39,367 nucleotides of DNA, taken from contig JAHHQT010000007.1 of assembly GCA_020026215.1 (NCBI GenBank), forward strand, positions 1-39,367, given 5' to 3'. A model generated the notes under the pieces. The model was not told where the DNA came from, did not search any database, and saw nothing but the letters and a program-made list of their open reading frames with translations. The first letter of the stretch is position 1, and each line of letters begins with the position of its first letter. Of this stretch, positions 24,116 to 33,103 are shown piece by piece. Origin of the DNA: Muribaculaceae bacterium. GTDB taxonomy: Bacteria; Bacteroidota; Bacteroidia; Bacteroidales; Muribaculaceae. The position numbers and the translations under genes are program-made.

Positions 24116-26263
24116 TTAATGAGTCTTTTTGAAGAAATGGCAAACGTATGCCACAAAATTGCGCAAAGGTCTCCAAGAAACGTGAATTTTGCGTGAAGAG
24201 TTGAGCGACATAGGATCGGCGAATGCCTGCAAGTTCGCAGGTTCCGCATATTGGTCTGGATAAATCATCAACAAGCTGTTGTTGAAGAAATAATGCGAAA
24301 CCAAGAAAGGCAACTGTTCGAACGATTTCTGATAGGAAATTGAGCCACGGCGTGAAGAAACGATTACCAACAAGTTATCATATTCAATATCCGCAGAAAG
24401 CATGGTCAACTCATCCCAGCTTTCCATAATGGAATACTTCACATTATCGGAAAGAGATTTCGATGCCAGCACATTACCGATGCTGTCCAAAGAGTGACGA
24501 CTGCCATGGAAAACCACGCGACAGCCCAGCATGGCACTGATGCGTGAAATATGATCCACCCATTTGGCAAATCCTGCTTCGTATTCAGCCTTTGGAGGAA
24601 CAGCCACCACAATCTTGCGGATAGTGTTCAACGGCATCAGCATTTTCACGACAAGCACCTCACGGTGGATTTCAGAAAGCAAAGCCTCAGTCAAACCACC
24701 CAAGAAAGTATCCATGATGTTCGACTTGCGGTGCAAACCGATAATTACATCCGTTGCCTTTTGTTCTTTTTGCGTATAGATGATACCCGAAGCAATGTTC
24801 AAGTCAAAACGTGTAATCGGTTGGATAGCCACACCCGTTGCGCTACCCATTTGCACGGCCTGATCCAGACTGCGTTTGCCCACCTTGGAATTGTGATTGT
24901 GGTCAGTCACCACATTCAAGGCACACACGTTTTCCGCAAGTTTGGCATTGCGAATATACAATGAAAGGCTGACCAAATGTTCAATGGTTTCAGGATTGGC
25001 CACCGAAATTAGAATCTTTTCATTCTCCTCTTTAGACAAACTGTCCTGCGATTCGCCTTCGTCCATTGCCAAGATGCGTGAAGCGTGTTCAGTAACAAAC
25101 GAACCGACAATACAAGTGACCAGAATCAAGGCAATCGCACCGTTGAACACTTCCTCGCCCAACAAGTGAGAACCGTCAGGAAGAATGATTTGATAACCTA
25201 CAAGGGCCACCGCCAAAGTGGCTGCTGCACGAGCCGTACTCAAACCGAAGAGCAACTTGCGTTCACCCTTGCTCAATCTACACACCTTTTGAGTGACGAA
25301 TGCCGTAATCCATTTGGAGAAAACCGCCAATAGAATCATGACCAATGCTACCCATAGGGTATTGAAACCCGAAAAAAAAGCTCGCACGTCAATGAGCATA
25401 CCGACACCAATCAAGAAGTAAGGCACGAACAAAGCATTACCCACGAACTCTATATTGTGCATCAACGGAGATACATGAGGTATCAATCTGTTCAAGACCA
25501 ATCCGGCAAGGAACGCACCCAAAATGCCTTCCATTCCCATCACCTCCATCAGGCCGGCAGAAAGGAAGACCATTGCAAGGACAAAGATGAACTGGATAAC
25601 ACCATTGCTATAGGTACGGAAGAACCAACGACCTATACGTGGGAACAGATAGATAATCAAAGCGCCCAGCACGGCAACACGCGCCACCAAACCCAGAATA
25701 GCAAATGAACCGCCTGCACCTTCCTTGAACTGACTGCTGACCATAGCAAGCAAGAACAAGGTCAAACAGTCCGTAATCGCCGTACCGCCTACCGCAATGC
25801 TAACTCCGCGTAATCTTGCGATACCGTAGCGCGAAACGATAGGATAGGAAACCAATGTATGTGAAGCATACATGGCCGCCATCAAAACGGCAGGAATTAT
25901 TGAATAACCGAGAATCCACTGGTTGGCATAGTAACCCATGACCATCGGAAGGATAAAGCCGAGCAAACCAAAAGTAATCGCCTTATACTTGATGGTCTTA
26001 AAATTGGCCATATCCATCTCAAGACCGGCAAGGAACATAATATAGTACAGCCCCACATTCCCAAACAGTTCAAAACTACTGTCCCTTTCAAGAATATGGA
26101 AACCATGCTCTCCGATAATCACACCTGCAATAATCAGACCTATGATGTGAGGAATATTGAAACGGCTCAACAAGATAGGCGCAAACAAAATAATGCAAAG
26201 GACCAGGAAGAAAATCCAGGTCGGGTCAGTAATCGGAAATAATATGTCCACCCAATCAGCCAT
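24116..26263 (-). CDS. CPA2-family cation/proton antiporter with soluble C-terminal tail
   Basis: The 715-residue protein has an N-terminal membrane domain of about 400 residues with 11-13 hydrophobic segments. It opens IFFLVLCIILFAPILLSRFNIPHIIGLIIAGV and has the ASHTLVSYPIV and GGTAITDCLTL signatures of the Na+/H+ (Kef/NapA-like) exchangers. The remaining about 300 residues are soluble and look like two universal-stress-protein-type domains, one around EKILISVANPETIEHLVSL and one around IRKIVVAVPPKAEYEAGF. Such tails are known to sense nucleotides in related proteins; here the role is inferred. The transported ion (Na+ or K+) cannot be decided from sequence. It lies 46 bases after asd with its own -7 box. 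Confidence 0.88.
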   Translation of the reverse strand: MADWVDILFPITDPTWIFFLVLCIILFAPILLSRFNIPHIIGLIIAGVIIGEHGFHILERDSSFELFGNVGLYYIMFLAGLEMDMANFKTIKYKAITFGLLGFILPMVMGYYANQWILGYSIIPAVLMAAMYASHTLVSYPIVSRYGIARLRGVSIAVGGTAITDCLTLFLLAMVSSQFKEGAGGSFAILGLVARVAVLGALIIYLFPRIGRWFFRTYSNGVIQFIFVLAMVFLSAGLMEVMGMEGILGAFLAGLVLNRLIPHVSPLMHNIEFVGNALFVPYFLIGVGMLIDVRAFFSGFNTLWVALVMILLAVFSKWITAFVTQKVCRLSKGERKLLFGLSTARAAATLAVALVGYQIILPDGSHLLGEEVFNGAIALILVTCIVGSFVTEHASRILAMDEGESQDSLSKEENEKILISVANPETIEHLVSLSLYIRNAKLAENVCALNVVTDHNHNSKVGKRSLDQAVQMGSATGVAIQPITRFDLNIASGIIYTQKEQKATDVIIGLHRKSNIMDTFLGGLTEALLSEIHREVLVVKMLMPLNTIRKIVVAVPPKAEYEAGFAKWVDHISRISAMLGCRVVFHGSRHSLDSIGNVLASKSLSDNVKYSIMESWDELTMLSADIEYDNLLVIVSSRRGSISYQKSFEQLPFLVSHYFFNNSLLMIYPDQYAEPANLQAFADPMSLNSSRKIHVSWRPLRNFVAYVCHFFKKTH

Positions 26264-26300
26264 GGTTTAATACAACTTATCGGTTAACAAATAATTTCTA

Positions 26301-26308
26301 CAAATTTA
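26301..26308 (-). promoter_or_regulatory. Possible -7 box for the antiporter gene
   Basis: The minus strand reads TAAATTTG, an exact TAnnTTTG match, directly after the asd stop and 37 bases before the antiporter ATG. No -33 box is visible, so the gene may also be read through from asd. Confidence 0.35.
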
Positions 26309-26309
26309 T

Positions 26310-27329
26310 CTATTTTTTAAAATTGTAGTTTTTCTCAATCATATAAAGTGCGATTTGAACAGCGTTCAAAGCTGCACCCTTTTTTATTTGGTCGCCAACG
26401 ACCCAAAAGTTCAAACCACATTCGTTGGTCAAGTCCTTGCGGATACGACCTACACAAACAGGGTCTTGACCTGCCACGAACAAAGGCATCGGATATTCCT
26501 TGTTGGCAGGATTGTCAATTACCACAATACCTTTGGCATTGCGAAATGCTTCGGTAGCTTCGGCAACTTCAATAGCACGTTCAGTTTCCACCCAGATGGA
26601 TTCACTGTGTGCTCTCATCACCGGTACTCTGACACAAGTAGCACTCACATCAAGTTTCGGTGCGTGCATAATTTTCTTGGTTTCAAAGTACATCTTCATT
26701 TCCTCTTTAGTGTATCCATTGTCCATAAATACGTCAATGTGAGGAATAACATTGTTTACCAGTTGATAAGCAAATTTTTCAACGGTTGGTTCTTTACCTT
26801 CGCTTATTTCCCTATATTGGTTGGAAAGTTCATTCATTCCCACAGCACCTGCCCCACTGGCAGCCTGATAAGTGGCAACATGAACACGTTTAATTGTAGA
26901 CAAATCGTTGATAGCCTTCAAAGCCACCACCATTTGAATTGTTGTACAGTTTGGATTGGCAATCACGCGACGAGGAGCATTCAAGGCATCATCACCGTTC
27001 ACTTCAGGCACTACCAATGGAATATCATCTTCCATACGGAAAGCGCTGGAATTGTCAATCATGATTGCACCATATTTAGTAATTGTTTCAACGAATTCTT
27101 TAGAAGTGCCTGCTCCGGCAGATGTAAAGGCTATGTCCACATCTTTAAAGTCATCATTGTGCAACAATTCCTTTACCACATAATCCTTTCCTCTAAATTG
27201 ATAAGTGCTGCCTGCGCTACGCTTCGAGCCGAACAAAGCCAAGTCATCCAACGGGAAATTTTGTTCATCAAGGACACGCAAAAATTCCTGTCCTACAGCG
27301 CCACTTGCACCTACAATAGCTACTTTCAT
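26310..27329 (-). CDS. asd: Aspartate-semialdehyde dehydrogenase
   Basis: Asd reduces aspartyl phosphate to aspartate semialdehyde with NADPH, the branch point to lysine/diaminopimelate, threonine and methionine. The protein is 339 residues from the ATG I chose at 27329, which puts the Rossmann loop GASGAVGQEF right at the N-terminus. An in-frame ATG 11 codons upstream gives a non-homologous lysine-rich leader and falls in the predicted 5' UTR. The catalytic Cys128 is in NPNCTTIQ, and the active-site His is in VMRAHSES. Length is normal for the family. It is probably monocistronic or read on into the antiporter gene. Confidence 0.97.
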   Translation of the reverse strand: MKVAIVGASGAVGQEFLRVLDEQNFPLDDLALFGSKRSAGSTYQFRGKDYVVKELLHNDDFKDVDIAFTSAGAGTSKEFVETITKYGAIMIDNSSAFRMEDDIPLVVPEVNGDDALNAPRRVIANPNCTTIQMVVALKAINDLSTIKRVHVATYQAASGAGAVGMNELSNQYREISEGKEPTVEKFAYQLVNNVIPHIDVFMDNGYTKEEMKMYFETKKIMHAPKLDVSATCVRVPVMRAHSESIWVETERAIEVAEATEAFRNAKGIVVIDNPANKEYPMPLFVAGQDPVCVGRIRKDLTNECGLNFWVVGDQIKKGAALNAVQIALYMIEKNYNFKK

Positions 27330-27360
27330 TTTTACTTTTATTTTATAAATCGTTTTCTTC

Positions 27361-27380
27361 AAACGCCTTTCTCGGCGTTT
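27361..27380 (-). promoter_or_regulatory. Hairpin at the 5' end of the asd transcript
   Basis: AAACGCC (27361-27367) and GGCGTTT (27374-27380) form a perfect 7-bp stem with a 6-base loop. It lies about 10 bases inside the transcript predicted from the -7 box and 31 bases before the asd ATG. No T run follows on the minus strand, so it is not a terminator for asd. It may be a 5' stabilising hairpin or control site. Confidence 0.4.
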
Positions 27381-27396
27381 TATCTTAATTTTTTTG

Positions 27397-27404
27397 CAAA
27401 ATTA
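27397..27404 (-). promoter_or_regulatory. asd promoter -7 box
   Basis: The minus strand reads TAATTTTG, an exact TAnnTTTG match, 67 bases before the chosen asd ATG. No TTTG -33 box is evident. Confidence 0.5.
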
Positions 27405-27458
27405 CTAATTTTCAAAAAATTAGAGCCTATTAATTTATCCAATTTTTATTAAAAAGAA

Positions 27459-27492
27459 TCAGCGAGACCTGCCGTTAAGCCTGTCTCGCTGA
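27459..27492 (-). terminator. Terminator of the intact T9SS cargo gene
   Basis: TCAGCGAGAC (27459-27468) and GTCTCGCTGA (27483-27492) form a perfect 10-bp stem with a 14-base loop. On the minus strand it is followed by TTCTTTTT. It begins 32 bases after the stop codon. Confidence 0.88.
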
Positions 27493-27524
27493 CCGTATTT
27501 TGAATAAGATCTATTGTCTTTGGA

Positions 27525-29384
27525 TTATTTTACCACTTTAACAACGCTGTTATCGTTGAATTTAACGATATACAAACCGTTAGCCAAGTTTTGAGCTTCA
27601 ACTACAGCTTCACCGTTGATTGCAGCTTCAGCAACTTTTTGACCTGCAACGTTGAATACTTCAACTGCAGTTGCATTTTGAGAAGAAACTACGAAGTTAC
27701 CATCAACAACACGTACGACGTTAGCAACAGCTTCAACACCTTCTACACCAGCAGCGTCGCGTTGTGCAATATAGAAGTCTTGTTGAATACCTACAAGGTC
27801 GAATATAGAAACTTTAGCTTCACGTTTGCCGCTTTCCAATGCTTTAGCAGTAAATGTCAACTTACCAGTTTTATTATCTACGCTTGCTGACAACCAGTCG
27901 TTAAGAACTACATTACCTGCTTCGTCTGTTGTCATAAGATTGTTCATATCATCGTTTACAGCAAAGTTCCAAGTAGGATTGAAGAACATATCGATATCGA
28001 ATGTTTTGCTACCACCTGCTTGTGGTGCTTCGAATGCAGTGTCTTGAGCGTGCAACCATGGGAAACAAGCGTCGATGAAGATAGCCAAGCTGAAGTTCTC
28101 AAACATAGGAGCTGCAAGCTTCAATGTTGGGTCGAATACTTCAGAAAGTGCAAAGTAGTGAGTAATCAAACGTTGATCAGCCACTTTATCGTATTCACCG
28201 TTAGCGTCAGCTGCTTGACCATTAGTTGCCAATTCAAAATGAGTTACTTTTGGAGATTCAAAACCAGAAATAACGATTGCGATAGCTGAATCAATAATAG
28301 GAACTATGTCAGCTTCATAACCAAATTCGTCTTCAGCAACGAAGTTTTCGAATGACATTGAACCAACATATATACCAGGTTGTGGTTGTTTCATACCTTG
28401 TTTCAATTGGTTGAATGTTTTAGTACAATGTGCAATTTCTTGACCCATTTGAGGAACAATTTCTTTAGAACCATCCTTAAATTCAACTTCTACAAAAGAG
28501 ATTTCATAGATAGTAGCTGTGAATTCAACATCGTCAGATGCAGCAACTTTAGCAAAAGCCCAAACACCTTCTTGGTCAATGAAGTAAGGAGAAGCCGGTT
28601 TGTCAATTGCATTCATGAAACCTTTGACTTTAAAGCGTTCAGTAGTAGCGTCTTTACCTGCTACGAACTCAGTACCTTCTTGGTTAGTTACGTAGAAAGC
28701 CAAGTCGCTTTTAGAAACATCGAATACAGATGCACCTATGTTTTTAGGAAGAACACCTTGTTGAGCCAAGAAACCAACTGAAGAACCGAATACAACCAAT
28801 CCGTTGTCATCGATAACTTGGTTTTCAGCAGGGCCACCAATTCCGTAGAAAGAAGTGATGCCAGAACCTTGTGCACTCAAAATAGGAGTCGGGAAAATAC
28901 CGAAGCTGTAACCACCAAATACAAGGTCTCTGTCAGTTGAAGTTGCATATACGTCATTGTCTTGAGTACTGTTTAGAATATCTGAATATTCCCATTCGAA
29001 AGAATTAGCCCAAGAGCCAGTTGCGTTGACCCATTCCAAATCGCGGTAAGTTGGAGCAAGAAGGAATGTATTCTTCATATAGTTCCCTTCTTTAGCTGCG
29101 CCAAAGAAGAATGTACCTGCCGGGTTATAATAGTATGCAGATTCTACAGGAGTAAGTTTAAGATCTTTGTTAGAGTTAGAGTTAGAGTTAACTTTAACAA
29201 CACTTAAGTTCTTTTTCTCTAAACCTTGAGCTTGTTTGCTAACAATGTCGAGTTTTAATTGTTGAGTTTGTACATTTACAGGAGCGTTTTGAACTTCCAA
29301 ATTTTGGAAACTTCCAAAATTAGCTTGTGCCGAAACAGCTGTAGCAGCCATTAAAGATACGGCAAGGAGTAAACTTTTCTTCAT
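27525..29384 (-). CDS. Secreted protein of unknown function with BACON-like and T9SS type A sorting domains
   Basis: The 619-residue protein has a signal peptide (MKKSLLLAVSLMAATAVSAQ). A short linker follows with an Asn/Ser repeat near residues 66-72, then a large region to about residue 490 that I do not recognise. A BACON-like beta-sandwich begins around Trp497 (DWLSASV) and runs to the FYIAQ strand. The last about 70 residues are a T9SS type A sorting domain: VEVFNVAGQKVAEA, then NLANGLYIVKFND and VVKVVK. This points to Sec export, then outer-membrane passage by the type IX system and surface attachment or release. BACON domains are associated with carbohydrate or mucin binding; that role here is inference. 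It has its own -7 box and terminator and lies next to a frameshifted paralogue. Confidence 0.85.
   Translation of the reverse strand: MKKSLLLAVSLMAATAVSAQANFGSFQNLEVQNAPVNVQTQQLKLDIVSKQAQGLEKKNLSVVKVNSNSNSNKDLKLTPVESAYYYNPAGTFFFGAAKEGNYMKNTFLLAPTYRDLEWVNATGSWANSFEWEYSDILNSTQDNDVYATSTDRDLVFGGYSFGIFPTPILSAQGSGITSFYGIGGPAENQVIDDNGLVVFGSSVGFLAQQGVLPKNIGASVFDVSKSDLAFYVTNQEGTEFVAGKDATTERFKVKGFMNAIDKPASPYFIDQEGVWAFAKVAASDDVEFTATIYEISFVEVEFKDGSKEIVPQMGQEIAHCTKTFNQLKQGMKQPQPGIYVGSMSFENFVAEDEFGYEADIVPIIDSAIAIVISGFESPKVTHFELATNGQAADANGEYDKVADQRLITHYFALSEVFDPTLKLAAPMFENFSLAIFIDACFPWLHAQDTAFEAPQAGGSKTFDIDMFFNPTWNFAVNDDMNNLMTTDEAGNVVLNDWLSASVDNKTGKLTFTAKALESGKREAKVSIFDLVGIQQDFYIAQRDAAGVEGVEAVANVVRVVDGNFVVSSQNATAVEVFNVAGQKVAEAAINGEAVVEAQNLANGLYIVKFNDNSVVKVVK
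29169..29190. repeat. Hexanucleotide repeat in the T9SS cargo gene
   Basis: GTTAGA is repeated 3.7 times on the plus strand, coding for alternating Asn-Ser in the linker after the signal peptide. Gain or loss of units would keep the frame. Confidence 0.85.
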
Positions 29385-29466
29385 AAAAACTGATTTAATA
29401 GTTGAATATATTTAAACTTATTTTTTCCAATTCTGTCTTAAAATGAATAAGCGAAATTAATGGATG

Positions 29467-29474
29467 CAAATATA
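29467..29474 (-). promoter_or_regulatory. -7 box of the intact T9SS cargo gene
   Basis: The minus strand reads TATATTTG, an exact TAnnTTTG match, 82 bases before the ATG. No -33 box is clear. Confidence 0.5.
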
Positions 29475-29689
29475 CAATATAAATTGAAAAATAGATAATA
29501 AATCATCAATATTTTATTCAAAATTGTTAAGAAAAAAGCTATTAAAGCTCGTATTATTTAAAAAATAGGTTTTTTAAGGCTGGAAATACTTATATATTGT
29601 CATTTATCCACCCTAATTTTGCTATTTTCACCTCATCAATGCATCTGCACACCATTGCCACTTTCCTATGTCGAATCTCGGTAAAAAAT

Positions 29690-29726
29690 AAGTAGCGGAA
29701 CAAAATTCAGTTTTGTTCCGCTACTT
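29690..29726 (-). terminator. Terminator of the frameshifted T9SS cargo gene
   Basis: AAGTAGCGGAACAAAA (29690-29705) and its exact complement (29711-29726) make a perfect 16-bp stem around a TTCAG loop. The minus strand continues with ATTTTTTAC. It is the longest perfect stem seen in the window. Confidence 0.9.
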
Positions 29727-29758
29727 TTATCTTGTATTGTCTGTAATCTACAGAATGT

Positions 29759-31617
29759 CTATTTTACTACCTTAACAACTGTATTGTCATTGAATTTGAC
29801 AATGTACAGACCGTTTGCCAAGTTTTGTGCATCCAATACACATTGGCCCTCGAACTGGGCTTCGGCCACCATTTGTCCAGCAACATTGAACACTTCCACG
29901 GCATCAGCACTTGCAGAAGTAATTTCGAAATTACCATTCACCACCTTTACAAGGTTAATTGCAGCATTCACATCTGCAACTCCAGCAGGGTCATGTTGTG
30001 CCACCCAAATATCTTGTTCCATTCCGGCAAGGTCCATCACAGTCACTTTTGCAGTACGAGTTGCTGTTCCTGCAGGCAATGGAGCGGCAGTCAATGTCAA
30101 TTGTGGGTCTCTGCTCACTCTTGCAGACAACCAGTCGGTCAATTCTACAGAAGCATTCATATCCTGAGGATTCACACTCTTCAAATGGTCATAGTCTCCA
30201 TCAATGACAAATCGCCACATCGGACCGAAGTAACTGTTAATGTTGAAAGACTTGTTACCGCCAACGGCAGAAGCTTCGAAAGTTGTTTCATCTGAACGCA
30301 ACCACGGGAAACAAGCATCCATCATAATTGCCAATGTAAAGTTATCTACCATTGGAGCGGCAATGGAAAGTGTCGGGTCAAATGTCTCTGACAAGGCAAA
30401 GTAGTGAGTTTGCAAACGTGAATTGGCTACAATGTCAGGACGATTGTATTCATCAAACGGTTGGGCATTGGTTGCCAATTCAAAAGATCTCACCTTAACA
30501 GACTCAAAACCTGAAATCACTACGGCAATGGCTGAATCAATAATTGGAACTACATCGGCTTCATAACCGAATTCATCTTCAGTCACGAAATTATTGAAAA
30601 TCATCGCACCTGTATAATGTCCCACTTGCAATTCGCGCATGTTCTGTTTCAATTCACCGAAAGTTCTGGTAGAGTGACAAATTTCCTCACCCATTTTGGG
30701 GAGTACCTTTTGAGAACCGTCTTCCAGTGTCACGTCAACAAAAGAAATCTTGTAAAGAATACAAGTGAATTCAGCATCATCGGCAGCCACAACTTTGGCA
30801 AAAGCCCAAATACCATCCTCGTCGATGAAATAAGGCGATACAGGTTTGTCAACGGCATTCATAAAACCTTTTATCTTCAAACGCTTTGAAACGGCATCCT
30901 TTCCTGCCAAAAATTCATCTCCTGCAGAATTCATCACATAGAATCTCATATCAAGTTTTGGAACGTCAAACAAAGATGCACCCACGTTCATCGGTAGCAT
31001 ACCGCGTTTGGCAAGACTGCCGACAGAACCACCATACAAGGCTTTAGCATTTTTCGCAATATCTGTATTTTCCGCAGGAGCACCAATACCAAAATTGGAA
31101 ACCACGTCTGAACCTTTTGCCGTCAATAACGGAGCCGGATAAATGACAAGACTCTCGCTATAGGTTTTCAAGTTTTTTCAGCAGAATTTAAAATCACATA
31201 TTTATCGGTAGTGCTATTGATAGGATCAACATATTTCCATTCAAAAGAAGTAGCCCAGTCACCTGTGGCATTCGGCCATTCCAACTCTACAAATGTAGGA
31301 GCAAGGAGATAGGTGTTTGACATGAAACGGCCTTGGGTAGAAGCACCGAAATAGAATGTACCCGAAGGCTGATAGTAGAAAGCTGAGAGTTCTGGAGTCA
31401 ACATCATTTCTCGTTCTACCCCAATCTCTGCGATTTGAGAATTATTCCTAACAAGTCCCTGTGCTTGTTCAGTAAGCAGGCCGAAGTCCAATTGTTCTGT
31501 CTGGACGTCAAGATTAGCGCCCTGCACCTTGAAATTTTGGGCACTTTCAAAACCATCCTGTGCCAACATTGAAGAAGCTGCCATCAATGAGATAGCAGAA
31601 AGTAAAAATTTCTTCAT
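29759..31617 (-). pseudogene. Frameshifted paralogue of the T9SS cargo protein
   Basis: This is a second copy of the neighbouring gene, read in two frames. The first part (31617-31168) has a signal peptide (MKKFLLSAISLMAASSMLAQ) and stops at TGA after NSAEKT. The rest continues in the -1 frame from the same place to 29759 with the unknown central region, the BACON-like segment (DWLSARV) and a T9SS sorting domain ending VVKVVK. The break is in a run of six A on the minus strand (plus 31173-31178). Adding one A would give one frame of 619 residues, exactly the length of the sister protein, reading AEKN-LKTYS across the junction. It could be a true recent mutation, a slippage site, or a sequencing error. 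A TTG overlapping the TGA could restart translation, but without a signal peptide. Confidence 0.85.
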
Positions 31618-31699
31618 AAAATTAATATTTATCAATAATAACATTTATTCATGGAAAGCTCTCTGTTCTCAATAAAATATTGGAAACGAAAAATATATG

Positions 31700-31707
31700 C
31701 AAAGATA
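31700..31707 (-). promoter_or_regulatory. -7 box of the frameshifted T9SS cargo gene
   Basis: The minus strand reads TATCTTTG, an exact TAnnTTTG match, 82 bases before the ATG at 31617, the same distance as in the sister gene. Confidence 0.5.
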
Positions 31708-31753
31708 GTCATTATCTATAAAAAATAATAAGTTTTATAAAAATGCATAAAAA

Positions 31754-31777
31754 AAGGCGCACCCCGTGGTGCGCCTT
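31754..31777 (-). terminator. Terminator of the susCD operon
   Basis: AAGGCGCACC (31754-31763) and GGTGCGCCTT (31768-31777) form a perfect, GC-rich 10-bp stem with a 4-base loop. On the minus strand a T run follows directly (complement of 31749-31755). It is 21 bases after the DUF4302 gene stop and separates this operon from the T9SS cargo genes. Confidence 0.93.
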
Positions 31778-31798
31778 CGAGACTTAAAAAAAATCATC

Positions 31799-33097
31799 CT
31801 ATTGTGCAACGACTTCAAATGAGTCGTTTGGATCTTGCTTGCTTACAAACTTGATAGTTGTAGGAGCCAATGGAACAGGTGTGCTTAATTGATATTCAGA
31901 AGACACAACCAATTGGATGAATTCCTTAATTGTGTTCATCTTATCCAAGTCACGGCCACCGTTCTTGTCAGCCTTGAATTCAGTAGTGAACTTCATACCG
32001 TCATTACCGATAGCGTCTTCAGTAATGTAGATATTACCAAGACCACGACCATTGTGTTCGCAGATAGCGAAAGAACCCAATTTAGCTTCAAATCTGAAAC
32101 CGAAGAATTTGAAATCAGATTTGATAGTTTCTTTCACTTGAGCAACTACAGCATCGTAGGCAGGTTTGAATTTACCAGTCAAAGTTTCTGGATTGATGTG
32201 CCAGTCAAAGTTCTTAGTAATGAACATTTCAGTCAATGCTGGGCCTTCGAAATAGGCGTTTTGACCTTCGTCAACACATTTGAAAGTACCGTCTTCCATC
32301 ATTTGGAAATTTTGTACTTCGAACTTTTCTTTAATACCTCTGAATGGAACAGCCAAGTGGATATTGCCATTCATTTGAAGAATAAACGCAGCTTTGATAG
32401 TTTGAGTGACTGCATCACCACCTTCTGGAACGAATGTCAAAAGACCTTCGTGCATACCAGTTACAACATATCTTTCATCATTGGCAACCAATGTTAAGTT
32501 AGGTACGCGTGGGCTTACCAACTTAGCCATCAATGCTTCCATTTCTACGTAATAGTTTTCCCATTCCATATCAGCTGGAAGTTTTTGCATATTGATTACA
32601 AGACCGTGTTTTTTACCGACAAGTTTGAAGTGGTTTTCATCACCTTCGATGATTACGAATTCATAATCGCCATCGTGACCATAACCTTGTTCATCAGTTT
32701 CGTCAGTTTGTGGAATGTCTTCCGGAGAAGCAAACACGTGGAACAAGCTGTTGTAAGTATTGAAAGTCAAAACAGGACCATTGTCTGCAATGATTTCGTA
32801 CATACTTGTTTCTTCAGCATATTTATTGTTTGATGAGTATTTGTTCTTAGCACCAAAAGTAGCTGCTTTTGTTTTGCTGAACTTAACCAACATTGGGAAA
32901 CCTTCCTCTTGGTCTGTTGCAAAATATTCCATTACCCATCCATTTTCAGCATTGCAAAGTAGGTTGTCGTATCTTTCAATCGCATGTTTTAGACGGTGAG
33001 CTGAACCTTCGTCAAAAGCATCATCGATTTCATGATCACATGAAGTGAAACCAACAACACAAGCCAAGCTAAATAATATTGCAAATATTTTTTTCAT
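31799..33097 (-). CDS. DUF4302-family lipoprotein
   Basis: The 432-residue product has a lipoprotein signal peptide with Cys20 in GFTSC, followed by DHEIDD. The conserved start of the mature protein, HRLKHAIERYDNLLCNAENGWVMEYF, is that of DUF4302 proteins, which in Bacteroidetes are found in SusC/SusD loci. No catalytic motif is visible, so a surface binding or accessory role is the best inference. It is the last gene of the operon, 6 bases after the metallohydrolase gene. An AAGGAG motif 9 bases before the ATG lies in the last codons of the upstream gene. Confidence 0.75.
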   Translation of the reverse strand: MKKIFAILFSLACVVGFTSCDHEIDDAFDEGSAHRLKHAIERYDNLLCNAENGWVMEYFATDQEEGFPMLVKFSKTKAATFGAKNKYSSNNKYAEETSMYEIIADNGPVLTFNTYNSLFHVFASPEDIPQTDETDEQGYGHDGDYEFVIIEGDENHFKLVGKKHGLVINMQKLPADMEWENYYVEMEALMAKLVSPRVPNLTLVANDERYVVTGMHEGLLTFVPEGGDAVTQTIKAAFILQMNGNIHLAVPFRGIKEKFEVQNFQMMEDGTFKCVDEGQNAYFEGPALTEMFITKNFDWHINPETLTGKFKPAYDAVVAQVKETIKSDFKFFGFRFEAKLGSFAICEHNGRGLGNIYITEDAIGNDGMKFTTEFKADKNGGRDLDKMNTIKEFIQLVVSSEYQLSTPVPLAPTTIKFVSKQDPNDSFEVVAQ

Positions 33098-33103
33098 AAT
33101 GTA

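Larger units (their letters stand above)
29385..29758. other. Spacer between the two T9SS cargo genes
   Basis: These 374 bases hold the promoter box of the intact gene (29467-29474) and the terminator of the frameshifted paralogue (29690-29726). The AT-rich middle (about 29480-29680) shows no gene or further signal. Confidence 0.6.

Noticed and set aside
26355..27452. A 365-codon open frame on the plus strand opposite asd
   Set aside because: It is fully antisense to a well-supported asd gene, has a low-complexity Phe/His/Ser-rich composition and resembles no family; it is a shadow of asd codon use.
31168..31185. Programmed -1 ribosomal frameshift at A-AAA-AAC
   Set aside because: The heptamer is present on the minus strand, but its phase is wrong: the zero frame reads GAA AAA ACT, not AAA AAC. 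The sister gene has no such shift. A one-base deletion explains the data more simply, though slippage on the A run is not excluded.
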